DNA of 64,000 nt from Uloborus plumipes. Taxonomy: Eukaryota; Arthropoda; Arachnida; Araneae; Uloboridae. The stretch spans positions 104,891 through 168,890 of the forward strand of contig JAXGGA010001113.1 in the NCBI GenBank assembly GCA_038373865.1, read 5' to 3'. Below, piece after piece: positions 40,701-47,299 of the stretch. A program made the translations under genes and the position numbers. Below the pieces are notes generated by a model that was given only the letters and a program-made list of their open reading frames with translations, ran no database searches and was not told the DNA's origin. Numbering within the stretch: position 1 is the first letter of the stretch; each line of letters starts with the position of its first letter.

Positions 40701-41589
40701 TATTCTTAATTCCTTTTTGTTTAAGTCAAGAGCTGGGGGGAAAATCCTTACTCTTCATTTCCAGAGAAATCTATAACAGCAACATCCGTAGCAAGCCATT
40801 TTTTATTTGCATATGATAAAACAAACAAGCAGAACTATTAAAGCAAAACAACTACCTTTTTTAAGTTGTTAATTTCTTTAAAAGAAGCAGGAGCATAGCA
40901 GGCAGGAAGTGTGCGGACTTTTTTTTCCGCAAAAGTGGCAGATAAGCAATTCCCTGCCTTCTTTAACTTCAGAAAGGGCACAAAAATTATAGGCTTTAAC
41001 ACAGAAATATGCTATGAGTTATTTTGATTGTAGATTTGTTTTTTGAATGGATAATGGGTGAAATGTCCGTTTTGTTTGATCAGCATTTTGTGAAGAGTCC
41101 GTTTTACTTGATCCTATTTTTGTGATGGGTCCAATTTGCTCGATCGTATTTTTGTGAAGGGTCCGTTTTACTTGATCGTATTTTTGTGAAGGGTCCGTTA
41201 ACGGACCCGAATTTCCTCTGGCCGGACCCCAGAATAATCAAATGATTTGCTTTCTTACGAAGTTCATTTTATGCCTGCCCCCCCCCATTAACCCTTTTAC
41301 ACTAAACAACTGCATGAAATCAACATAATCCAAAGCCATATTTTTAAAAGTTTTTACATTTTCCGTTTGAGCTAACAAGGTAGGAATAAAAAATTTAGAA
41401 GAGTAAAAGCTGAACAGCGTAATATTTTAGTCAGACAGCAACTGGTTACACCCAAATAATGAAACAAGTTTTTTTTTAAGTTAAGGAAATGAATAAATAT
41501 TAATATTTTATATAAATTTAATACTAGCCTCTTTTACGGGTCTTGATTCTTTGCCCAGATAGTGTCGGCTTCTCAGTTTTCTGACTCAT
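13709..41589 (-). CDS. BZW1/kra: BZW1/BZW2 (eIF5-mimic protein, 5MP), 12 coding exons
   Basis: Coding segments on the minus strand, in transcript order: 41589-41529, 37950-37774, 35266-35157, 31203-31138, 29565-29430, 29355-29246, 29166-29080, 27321-27238, 19418-19353, 17422-17203, 15646-15524, 13728-13709. They total 1260 nt, giving 419 residues plus TAA, the length of vertebrate BZW1 as I recall it. The N-terminus carries the family block [19 protein letters not shown]. The middle is a HEAT/MIF4G-like helical region. Residues about 248-415 are the W2 domain ([31 protein letters not shown]), ending in an acidic tail EEESEGED. Known family role: a cytosolic regulator that mimics the eIF5 C-terminal domain, binds eIF2 and eIF3, and raises start-codon stringency; in Drosophila kra is linked to neuronal translation. 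The 'bZIP' in the name is historical. The reading frame is intact, so the gene looks functional. I cannot choose between BZW1 and BZW2; invertebrates generally have one copy. Confidence 0.97.
15524..15646 (-). CDS. BZW1/kra: BZW exon 12 (residues 373-414)
   Basis: It reads [16 protein letters not shown], then [20 protein letters not shown] and SAEE, the second conserved acidic/aromatic box of the W2 domain. Acceptor TTTTTTTTCAG, donor GTGTGC. Confidence 0.97.
17203..17422 (-). CDS. BZW1/kra: BZW exon 11 (residues 300-373), core of the W2 domain
   Basis: The largest coding exon. It begins [20 protein letters not shown] and includes [40 protein letters not shown] and KIVVLFYK. These are the most conserved W2/AA-box residues, used in the family for binding eIF2-beta. 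Acceptor TTGTAG, donor GTAAGT. Confidence 0.98.
17597..18479. mobile_element. hAT-like non-autonomous element with perfect 8-bp TSD
   Basis: The left end is CAGGGTTGTCAAGTCTTTCC and the right end is the inverse of CAGGGTTGGGAATTTTGCC. It is flanked by GTACAGGG at 17589-17596 and 18480-18487, an exact 8-bp duplication as expected for hAT. Length is 883 bp with no transposase frame. It sits in the BZW intron between exons 10 and 11. Confidence 0.85.
18835..18937. mobile_element. hAT-like end fragment with poly-C tract
   Basis: The reverse complement begins CAGTGGCGTAGCTGCTG, a common hAT terminus. A run of 12 C lies at the inner side. I could not find the matching other end, so this is listed as a fragment. 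Confidence 0.4.
19353..19418 (-). CDS. BZW1/kra: BZW exon 10 (residues 278-299)
   Basis: This 66-nt exon reads [20 protein letters not shown] and then VL, matching 'EVVLYVKEEMKRNDLPETAV' of vertebrate proteins in position and pattern. It lies after the 7.8-kb intron. Confidence 0.92.
19719..20141. mobile_element. TA-flanked MITE with GGGTGG ends
   Basis: GGGTGGAATAAGTGACATTT at the left pairs loosely with the inverse of GGGTGGGCCGAAAATGAC at the right, and TA flanks both sides. Length is 423 bp. The ends resemble those of the foldback element at 56277-56909. Confidence 0.55.
20200..20840 (+). pseudogene. Relic of a transposon-associated arthropod protein ([11 protein letters not shown] family)
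   Basis: Read across three frames, the segment keeps [18 protein letters not shown], then [13 protein letters not shown] and [14 protein letters not shown], and near the end [16 protein letters not shown] followed by TLKRD. I recognise this ordered set as a protein family found in many copies in arthropod genomes, usually annotated as uncharacterised and probably carried by a transposon. Several stops and frameshifts break it. It lies in BZW intron 10 (between exons 9 and 10). The longest intact piece is 20342-20557. The family name is from memory and its function is unknown. Confidence 0.6.
22545..23206 (+). repeat. RTE-like or SINE-like retroelement fragment with ACACACA/TTTATA tail
   Basis: Begins TTACTAGCTCCGTCGCTGGG and ends with a non-LTR-type 3' region: GCCAAATTTGATCTAGATCT, then ACATACACATCACACACACA, then TTTATTTATACAGAT. 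This type of tail is common in RTE-group elements of arthropods. There is no coding frame, and the family is not certain. Confidence 0.5.
23212..24840. repeat. ~1.6-kb stretch bounded by GGAGGTTTGA motifs, unclassified
   Basis: Short motifs of the type GGAGGTTTGACC occur near 23240-23280 and, in both orientations, near 24430-24475 and 24795-24835. The layout recalls the elements at 3306-5013 and 59874-61564, with reiterated end motifs around an AT-rich core. The outer ends do not match well enough to define an element firmly. Confidence 0.3.
24879..25617. mobile_element. hAT-like MITE, ends CAGTAGCGCAAC / GTTGCGCCACTG
   Basis: The terminal repeat CAGT(A/G)GCGCAAC is inverted at the two ends, 739 bp apart. 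The flanks CTTGCCGT and TTTCCTGT match at 5 of 8 positions, a plausible decayed duplication. It contains C homopolymers at about 25124 and 25451. Confidence 0.65.
26178..26865. mobile_element. hAT-like MITE, TIR CAGGGGTGATTGTG
   Basis: A perfect 14-bp terminal inverted repeat (CAGGGGTGATTGTG / CACAATCACCCCTG) bounds 688 bp. GCAATG flanks both sides, giving a 6-bp duplication, short for hAT. Several copies of ATACCGGAA or similar lie near the right end. Part of its interior (about 26485-26720) is shared with the element at 39688-41232. Confidence 0.8.
27238..27321 (-). CDS. BZW1/kra: BZW exon 9 (residues 250-277)
   Basis: It reads [20 protein letters not shown], then KDGAQVKE, equivalent to the family's 'KELQKELQERL...IKE' segment at the start of the W2 domain. 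TTGCAG acceptor, GTATGT donor, phase 0 on both sides. Confidence 0.93.
27531..28207. repeat. Unclassified ~675-bp dispersed repeat, copy 1
   Basis: Alignable by eye over its whole length with 54195-54870 in the same orientation. Shared blocks include ATGATAGAACA, GGGCTGCCG, GAATTAATAAACTTAAACT, AAATTACAGC and TTCATTAAAA, ending in CTTCCCTATT. No coding frame is preserved. This copy lies in the BZW intron between exons 8 and 9. Confidence 0.75.
28782..29060 (-). repeat. tRNA-derived SINE 1
   Basis: On the minus strand the head carries a perfect B box GGGTTCGATCC (29007-28997) with an A-box-like stretch about 40 nt earlier. The body begins GATCAAAGATCCAGTCTTTA and ends near GTGGTAGGAACCGGGAACC. 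Its head lies about 20 nt from the splice donor of BZW exon 8, in the same orientation as the gene. Confidence 0.7.
29080..29166 (-). CDS. BZW1/kra: BZW exon 8 (residues 221-249)
   Basis: It reads [20 protein letters not shown], then GLSQLLEYL. Donor GTAAGTG at 29079. A tRNA-derived SINE starts only about 20 nt beyond this donor, inside the next intron. Confidence 0.95.
29246..29355 (-). CDS. BZW1/kra: BZW exon 7 (residues 184-220)
   Basis: It reads [20 protein letters not shown], then [17 protein letters not shown], matching the family's KAWMAEKD...LRKANLDKRLL. Canonical acceptor TTTTTCAG and donor GTATGA. It is flanked by introns of 74 and 79 nt. Confidence 0.95.
29430..29565 (-). CDS. BZW1/kra: BZW exon 6 (residues 139-184)
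   Basis: It reads [20 protein letters not shown], then [20 protein letters not shown], then HLVKD. This is the LLxFLKAFS...KLA...LLxNG region of the family. It is separated from the next exon by a 74-nt intron. Confidence 0.95.
29650..30170. other. Intronic transposon-like fragment, one end only
   Basis: Begins CAGGGTCGGCCTTAAC at 29644, which resembles an hAT terminus, and includes a GCGCCCCC patch. A (TTTA)n microsatellite lies near 29958. No opposite end or target duplication was found. Confidence 0.3.
31138..31203 (-). CDS. BZW1/kra: BZW exon 5 (residues 117-138)
   Basis: This 66-nt exon reads [20 protein letters not shown] and then KK, a near match to the family's [16 protein letters not shown] helix. 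TTTTTTAG acceptor and GTATGT donor; phase 0 on both sides. Confidence 0.95.
31204..35156 (-). other. BZW intron 4 (4.0 kb), no clear elements
   Basis: The intron separates coding exons 4 and 5 (in transcript order). It is AT-rich with a T run at 31448, a nine-C run near 33261 and a possible hAT-like end near 33136 (CAGGCCGATCTTTTAAGGG). I see no gene and no paired terminal repeats. Confidence 0.6.
35157..35266 (-). CDS. BZW1/kra: BZW exon 4 (residues 80-116)
   Basis: It reads [12 protein letters not shown], then [20 protein letters not shown], matching the family's APGGT...CVFSA...YAQ region. Canonical AG acceptor and GTACTT donor. Confidence 0.95.
35852..36028. mobile_element. hAT-like terminal fragment (TAGGGATGCACCGATTAATTGG)
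   Basis: TAGGGATGCACCGATTAATT is a well-known type of hAT terminus. It is followed by subterminal repeats of ATCGGC/CCGATT. The mariner at 36031 is inserted downstream in it. AATCGGC reappears at about 37518 beyond the mariner, suggesting the older element continues there. Confidence 0.5.
36031..37313 (-). pseudogene. Full-length but inactive mariner transposon
   Basis: Length is 1283 bp with inverted ends containing GGCTGTCTGAAAAGTTTCC and TA on both sides (36029-36030, 37314-37315). The minus strand encodes a broken mariner transposase: [50 protein letters not shown], and the third catalytic block [20 protein letters not shown] (D34D class). The second catalytic block reads [11 protein letters not shown], with Glu in place of the invariant Asp, and frameshifts separate the pieces. 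It lies in the BZW intron before exon 4. Confidence 0.93.
37774..37950 (-). CDS. BZW1/kra: BZW exon 3 (residues 21-80)
   Basis: It reads [14 protein letters not shown], then [17 protein letters not shown] and [20 protein letters not shown], the start of the N-terminal helical domain. Acceptor TTTTTTAG and donor GTACTT are canonical. The exon has 177 nt: 2 nt complete Asp21 and 1 nt starts Ala80. Confidence 0.95.
38482..38657. repeat. 86-bp direct tandem duplication
   Basis: The segment from GTGTCATCGGATCATTGGAT to TTTGTGCTCTGTTGTTGTT at 38482-38567 is repeated at 38568-38657 with a few differences. It has no coding value. It lies next to a fragment beginning CAGGGGTTCTGAGTCTTTTT (38334) that resembles an hAT end. 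Confidence 0.85.
38735..38930 (-). repeat. tRNA-derived SINE 2
   Basis: On the minus strand GTCTAGTGGTCAG (38917-38905, A-box-like) and GGTTAGAATCTCGAC (38875-38861, B-box-like) have tRNA-type spacing, most like a tRNA-Glu or tRNA-Asp head. A body follows toward lower coordinates through TGTACTTTTTCTCTTCTGTC. It is too diverged for a working tRNA. It sits in the BZW intron with the GC donor. Confidence 0.65.
39688..41232. mobile_element. hAT-like non-autonomous element, ~1.54 kb
   Basis: The left end AGGGGTCTGTCCAGGATTTTCC is mirrored by the inverse of GGGGTCCGGCCAGAGGAAATT at the right. The flanks ACAATAAC and AGAATAAT agree at 6 of 8 positions. The interior contains two related ~250-bp blocks (39840-40050 and 40150-40390) that also match the interior of the element at 26178-26865. 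A 32-bp tandem array lies just inside the right end. Confidence 0.6.
41065..41208. repeat. 32-bp tandem array ending in an 18-bp palindrome
   Basis: GTCC starts at 41065, 41097, 41129, 41161 and 41193, an exact 32-bp period. The typical unit is GTCCGTTTTACTTGATCGTA followed by TTTTTGTGAAGG. The array closes with the perfect palindrome GGGTCCGTTAACGGACCC at 41191-41208. Confidence 0.9.
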
Positions 41590-41599
41590 ACAAAAGCAG
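41529..41599 (-). CDS. BZW1/kra: BZW exon 2, first coding exon (residues 1-20)
   Basis: The acceptor TGTTACAG precedes 41599, leaving 10 nt of 5'UTR before the ATG at 41589-41587. Residues 1-20 contain [13 protein letters not shown], a hallmark of the family. The exon ends G|GC at 41529, a GC donor. A GT donor 9 nt upstream (exon end 41538) would also stay in frame but would remove the conserved RKRD block. The start is the first in-frame ATG, and the next in-frame Met is about 190 codons downstream. Confidence 0.93.
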
Positions 41600-42489
41600 C
41601 TGTAACATAAGAAAAATATAATTATTCTAAACATTTTTCTACAGTCAAATAAAAACTTACTAGATAATCAAAAAGCCTAGTACATTTTGAAGAATAAATA
41701 ACCTGTACAACATTGAGAAGAACAGGAGATTTGCTAAGAATCATCAAAAAGGATCATAGAATTCATGGCTACTTTTCACAGTAAAAATTTATAAATAGTA
41801 TAATAAATGTGAAAAAACTGAAAAAATGTTCAGATCATCATTTTGTTTTAAGAATGAAATTGCAATCAACTAACTTAGTGGTTGAAATGCATCAATTAGA
41901 ATATCTTTCAAGTATGAAGAAATGGCTAAAATAATTTTAACCAGGGTTGGCAAGGTTTTGGACACTACTGTAAAAACCTTGGTTTAACCCCTCCTGTCCA
42001 AAACTAATTTTTAACAAAATTGTACTTTGTGAGCAAGTATCAAAAACAAAATAAAATCTACTAAAGAAATATTTCATTGATTTAAAAAAGAAAGTTAAAA
42101 CTTATTTATTGAATGTGAACATTCAAATATGTATTTAAAAATACATTAAAGTTATGCTTCGGATTCTAATCTAGTTACATAGGAATTGCAATTTAAAAAA
42201 AGAGTCACTTGTTTTGAAACATGGTGTATATCAACAATTTATTATTTTTTAGTCTAGGATTAAGAGGTTTTTTTTTATTATTATTATTATTTAAACATGT
42301 TAAACAATATCATGTACAAGATTTTTCTTTTTAAGTTAAACTATTTCTTCTCCTAAATATATTACACATGTAAAAGCATTTTTGTTTTGTTTTTGAGTTA
42401 TAAATATATTTCAAATTAGTTTATTCGGTAGCTATGCAAATTCAATGTTTCTGGAAACATGAATTGTTTTGCTGATGAATGAAGTCAAA

Positions 42490-42597
42490 TACAAATACAA
42501 ATGTGACGACCAGCAACAGGCTCCGGGCCCAACTAGGCTGGTCCTAGTCAAATTATAGACCCCTATGAAGATCAATGGACTTTTTAAAGCTTGCACT
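42490..42597 (-). mobile_element. 108-bp LINE 3' end inserted in reverse in LINE copy 2
   Basis: It is the reverse complement of the 3' end of the same LINE family, including the (TACAAA)n tail at 42486 onward and CTGGTCCTAGTCAAATTATA. An 11-bp duplication ATGAAGTCAAA at 42479-42489 and 42598-42608 shows insertion by target-primed reverse transcription with very severe 5' truncation. Confidence 0.85.
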
Positions 42598-42807
42598 ATG
42601 AAGTCAAAGTCATGGGGGTTGTAGAAAATGATGAACAAGTAAATCAGTTGCAAGAGGATTTGGATTGTATTACTAAGTGGACAGACAAGTGGGGTATGGC
42701 AGTTAATATTGGGAAATGTCAGGTGTTGCATTTAGGTTATGGAAATAAGCATAAAAGCTATTATTTACAGGATTTAGTCATTAGTAAGGCAGATGATGAT
42801 ATGGATA

Positions 42808-43369
42808 TTATTCAACTTCGCAGAGATGGCCTATGACTCCTCCTTTTTTCAGGATTGTCCATTTTTAGGAAGGGGTGATACGCAGATGAAAATTGAGGAA
42901 TGGGATGCACAATTGCGGCATTGGTTATAAAGCTTGAATACATCACCTTGCTTACCTTTAATTGGTCTCCCACTTTGAGAAATTAGCCAAAGAGGAAACT
43001 ATTTTAATTTTTGTACAATCGAGAAAGATTTCTCATTGGATACAAGAAAGTAGGTGGGTCTTGGTTTTATATCTTTCCGCGGCCATTGGCCATTGACTAC
43101 AGCGCCTCCAACTGTTCATTTAAATTTAAAAACAAAATGGTAACATAAGGGTTGCAATAAAGAAAGCAAAGACTTGTTTTCACTTCCTCGCCAAATGCAG
43201 GTGTGGCTCGAAGAATTATTTAATATTTCATAAAACTTATCACTTCGCCAAAATGCAGCTAAACTTGCAAATATGGCACATTGGAGTTTCTTTCTTCTCT
43301 ACCATGTTTTAAGGAATAGACTCGTTTTCTCATTTGATTGACACCGGCCATCTCGTCGCGGTTGAATAA
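42808..43369. mobile_element. TA-flanked MITE, TIR TTATTCAAC..GAGATGGCC, inside LINE copy 2
   Basis: The left end TTATTCAACTTCGCAGAGAT(GGCC) pairs with the inverse TTATTCAACCGCGACGAGAT(GGCC). TA is present on both sides. Removing the 562 bp plus one TA restores alignment with LINE copy 1 (GGATATAAGTGTC against GGATCTAGGTGTC). No transposase is encoded. Confidence 0.85.
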
Positions 43370-43649
43370 TATAAGTGTCTTAATAAATCAGGACTTCAAG
43401 TTTAGTCAGCAGTGCAGCATAGCTAGTAACAAAGCCAATAGGATGCTTGGGTTTATTAATCGATCTATTTCAAACAAATCTAAAAAGGTTCCTTTGCTTA
43501 TATATAGAAGTTTGGTAAGATCTCATTTAGAGTATGCTGTTCAGTTTTGGTCTCTTATCTTAAGAAAGATGTTAATTTATTAGAAATGGTACAAAGGATG
43601 GTTACAAGGTTAGTGAATGGATTTTCTAGTTTAGACTATGATTGCACTA

Positions 43650-43979
43650 ATATGTTTGTAATTGCACTCAGAACATTGAAAATGCAATTTTCACTGTTAT
43701 GGACTCTACATTGAATTTTTCTTTAAATCTGGCTTAAACCGATTTTTAAGCCAAAACTGGTACTTGAGACAGATACAGTAAAAGCTCACCTCTAATATAG
43801 CTATCAGTTTTATTAAAAAAGTGCATTCTATCAAAAATTATGGATTGTGAAAATGATGACTGTAGAGTCCGTAACAATAATTGGAATAAAAGTTTAGTTT
43901 TTAAAGAAGAATTCAATGTAGAGTCCGTAACGGTGAAAACTGCATTTTCAATGTTCTGAGTGCAATTACAAACATAATA
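43650..43979. mobile_element. Foldback element with ~80-bp arms, inside LINE copy 2
   Basis: The arms 43650-43728 and 43901-43979 are reverse complements (TGTTTGTAATTGCACTCAGA and GGACTCTACATTGAATT are mirrored). TA flanks both. A third partial copy of TAGAGTCCGTAAC lies at 43862. The 136 bp to its right (43980-44115) is also foreign to the LINE and is unassigned. Confidence 0.8.
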
Positions 43980-46900
43980 TAACGTGAACTATGAAAACAA
44001 TATGATATTCATATACTTTAGAATGTACTTTTTCAATATATATAAAAATTTTAAACTTTTAAAAAGTTTTGTTACGGACACCCCATGTCACAAATACCGT
44101 GAAATGCCCCAAAACGAAAGATGTTCCAGGGTTAGATTTTTTCACAGAAAGGAGGACAAGAGATCATTGCTTTAAGCTGTTTAAATCTCTGGCTAACCTT
44201 GAAATTCGGAAAAATTACTATTTTAGCAGGGTATTGGGAGCTTGGAACAGTTTACCAGAAGAGGTGGTAAGGAGCAAGAGAGTTGATAGCATTAAGAGGG
44301 CCATTGATCTTCATTGGGGTCTATAATTTGCCTAGGACCAGCACAGTTGGGTCCAGAGCCAGTTGCTGGTCGTCGTATTTGTATTTGTATAACATTACCA
44401 ACTGTTACCTAAGGAAATTTTAAATAGCTGTAATAGAAGTATTATTAGCATATTTACATTTTTATGCTTAATTTTTTTAATTTAAATATTAATTTTTTAG
44501 AGAAAAATATTATCAAATATTTATGCATTTTTACAAATATTGTAGTAAAAATATGTCAAACATAGATTAAATCCCCGTAGCTCTAGTACACTTTTGGACA
44601 GTTTCATACAATTTTGGACAATAAAACATAACTGTCTAGTCCAAGACCAGTTTTTTTTTTTTTTTTTTTTTGGACGTCCAAAACCCCAACCCCAATTTTA
44701 GCACTATAAAATGAGCTAAAGAATTTAAATTGTAAATCAACTAAATAAAAAATTTAAAAAAAAAACATGTTGAATAGAGGAAAATATTGCAATGTGAAAT
44801 TTTCTCTTTATGATATGAAAATAGTTTACTGAAAAATTCAACTCTCTGGCATTCAAAAAACATAAATTTCTGCTGACATATCATTGGATGCATGCTACAA
44901 ATAGGTAACTATAATTCAGTTTTCATACTGGTTAGGAAAACTCAACAAATAAGTTATGTTGTTTCACGATCTTTGGCAACACAGAAGATTTGGTTCAAAT
45001 CTTATTAAGCTACTACTTCTAAATTTTATTTCAGTAGAAATGTTTATAGCTTCCTTGGGGATAAAAATTGCATCAAAAGTGGAACATTCTACTTTTTTGA
45101 AATTTGCTGTACTTGATTGTAATACTCAGCTAAGGAGTCTTTTCATTTTCTGGCAGTAATAAACAAAGCTTTGGTTTTTCGCTCCACACTTAATACCATA
45201 AAAAAAAAGACAAGAGGTCATAATAAATAACGTGATCATTTGAGGTATTTACTTGTCAAATGTATCATTTAAATTTGAAGCAAAGAAGCTATTTGCTTAT
45301 ACTTTTTTGAAAATAATGAATTCCCTCTGAATTGAGGTTTTAAAATTTAGGATTAGTTAGAATCAATAACAACCAAAATGTTTTGCTTATGGGCACTCTG
45401 TACTTAAGTTTTTTGGTAAGGGAAAAATTAACAATTTACCGAATTAAAATTGTTTAATTTATGTTCAGATACAAAGGTACACACATAAATCTAATGAGAA
45501 AAACATTAGATGTCATAAATACACACACAATACAAATACAGTATTTGCAATAACTTCTCTATATTTGCTAAACCAGTAGATAATCTTGCTGACAGACCCA
45601 TCATTTGGGCATTGAGGGGGAGGGTTAATTAACCCTCCTCTTCTGGATTAAAAATAAAATGTAAGAATGCATTTTTGTATATATTTTATTAATGTTCCCT
45701 GAAAATGTATTGAATACTAAGATTATGCACCTGGAAATTTTTGAAATGAAGGGCCTGCCTGCTGAAAACATTTTTGGAATGTCAATGATTTTCATGACCT
45801 CTTATTAGGACAGCCCTTGTCTAGCTATTTTGAAAAGGCAATTCTAAAATACTAATGAGAAAGTTTAAAAAAACAAATTTTCACAAAAAAGAAAAAAAAT
45901 TAAATGAATTTTAATCTAAAGTAGGTAATTTTTGTTGAGAAGGGTACATTTTGTCGATCCGGATTTTTACAGCTAAAATAATGTTTTTTCAATTGTAAAT
46001 ATCAACGTTTCATACATTTAAAAGAAAATTTGTACTCCAAATCGTCGAACCTATAAATTACACGTACTGATTGAAAGAGCAAATTAAACTTATGCTTACT
46101 TCTAAAAATATGAATAAAAATCCTACCTTTTTTTGTTGGAAAATTAAAACCATATCTTATTTTTTCATCCTGTATAAATTTGAAAAAAATAAATAATAAT
46201 AATTTCACTGCCTGAAAAACGTAGTGCATCAAAACACTATCATTAGTTTTATCTTTTGCTTTCTGCAAAGTATTTTATTTACTCATTGCAGTTACCATTA
46301 TGGTTTTAACTACTTCAGAGCAAAATTTCAGAATCAATCGAGTTAATTTTGAATAACTTGCATTTTCAATTTTGAATAGAGCAATTCTTACCTTGGCAAA
46401 TGCAATAGTAATTGTTAAAATCAAATAACATTAAATAAAACGATTGATGCAATAAAAATTTGCGAAATAATTAAAATGATGCATTTTCTTATGAAAACTT
46501 GTAAAAGTGCAAAACATGTAACTAACTTAAGTGATGGAAAACACACAACTCACAATTCTACATTTATGTGCAATCATATAGCTTATGAAGACAAAAATTG
46601 TTTTTGAAGTCGTTGCACAATTCTTGATTTAAAACGCCTTCATGCATTAAGTCGAAAATACTCAGAATGAAATTTAGATACCAACATATTGAATATTAAG
46701 AGAAAATTTTAAAAAGATGTTTTTATTTATTCCTGGTCACACAAAGACGAAATCTTAGCATTTTCATGAGAATTTGCGAAGTTTGATTTTCAAGCGGAAT
46801 CCCGATTACAAAAAAAAAAGTATAATTTAATTTCATTCAAGGTCATAGGAACAACTCGAAATTTATAAACAAACTCTGATTGTTAGAATTGAGTAAAGTA

Positions 46901-47197
46901 TTCATTAGCAAAATAAAAGAAAACAGTAATAAAATTCATAAAACATGTCAGCGACATATGACTTCTCTTATGAAAACAGCATATGAAAAACAATACGGAG
47001 TACAAATAAAATGAAATCATATGGGAAGATTTGGCAATACAACAAAGCATTGCAAAAAAGTATCATGATCACACAGAATGTTCACAATAAAACTAATAAT
47101 TAAATGTATTTTACGTACGCTTTTTAATCAACGATCCCTCTAAACTCTAAAGAGCAACTTCGAAACTATGAGTCAACGTGTAAAATGGGAATTTTAC

Positions 47198-47260
47198 CTG
47201 TTTCCCTTTCAAGCTCAATTTCACTAACTTCTAAAAGCGTCAAGCGTCTTTCCGAAACTA
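47198..47260 (-). other. Probable non-coding first exon of BZW (5'UTR)
   Basis: On the minus strand a good donor (ACAG|GTAAAA) ends an exon at 47198, just downstream of CCAAT and CRE boxes. Joining it to the acceptor at 41600 gives a short 5'UTR with no upstream ATG between about 47260 and the start codon. The transcription start is inferred, not seen; the upper coordinate is approximate. Confidence 0.55.
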
Positions 47261-47266
47261 TCTGTG

Positions 47267-47288
47267 ATTGGTTCATGAGATGACGTCA
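47267..47288 (-). promoter_or_regulatory. BZW core promoter elements: CCAAT box and CRE
   Basis: The plus strand carries ATTGG at 47267-47271 (CCAAT on the gene's strand) and the palindromic CRE TGACGTCA at 47281-47288. Both lie 20-40 bp upstream of the inferred first exon. No TATA box is evident. Confidence 0.55.
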
Positions 47289-47299
47289 TCGTACCTGAT

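Larger units (their letters stand above)
42444..44393 (+). pseudogene. 5'-truncated LINE copy 2, interrupted by three insertions
   Basis: Same family and same 5' truncation point as the copy at 2029. LINE pieces: 42444-42489, 42598-42807, 43370-43642 and 44116-44393, with RT remnants such as YRSLVRSHLEYAVQFW and, in the last piece, NLEIRKNYYFSRVLGAWNSL. It ends in a short (TTTGTA) tail. About 100 bp of LINE is missing at the third insertion. It is clearly dead. Confidence 0.88.
41942..44694. mobile_element. hAT-like element enclosing a nest of later insertions
   Basis: The left end CAGGGTTGGCAAGGTTTTGG and the right end (inverse TGGGGTTGGGGTTTTGGAC) are similar. The flanks ATTTTAAC (41934-41941) and ATTTTAGC (44695-44702) match at 7 of 8 positions, a convincing hAT duplication. 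The ends are related to those of the element at 17597. The LINE at 42444-44393 is inserted in it. Confidence 0.65.
41600..47197 (-). other. BZW intron 1 (5.6 kb)
   Basis: Lies between the inferred 5'UTR exon and the first coding exon. Its lower half (41942-44694) is a nested transposon stack, listed separately. From 44700 to 47190 I see only AT-rich sequence with no gene, no clear terminal repeats and a few A/T homopolymers. Confidence 0.55.

Noticed and set aside
41065..41208. Possible CRISPR array
   Set aside because: The 32-bp period has no distinct spacers, and the sequence is eukaryotic; it is a simple tandem array inside a transposon.
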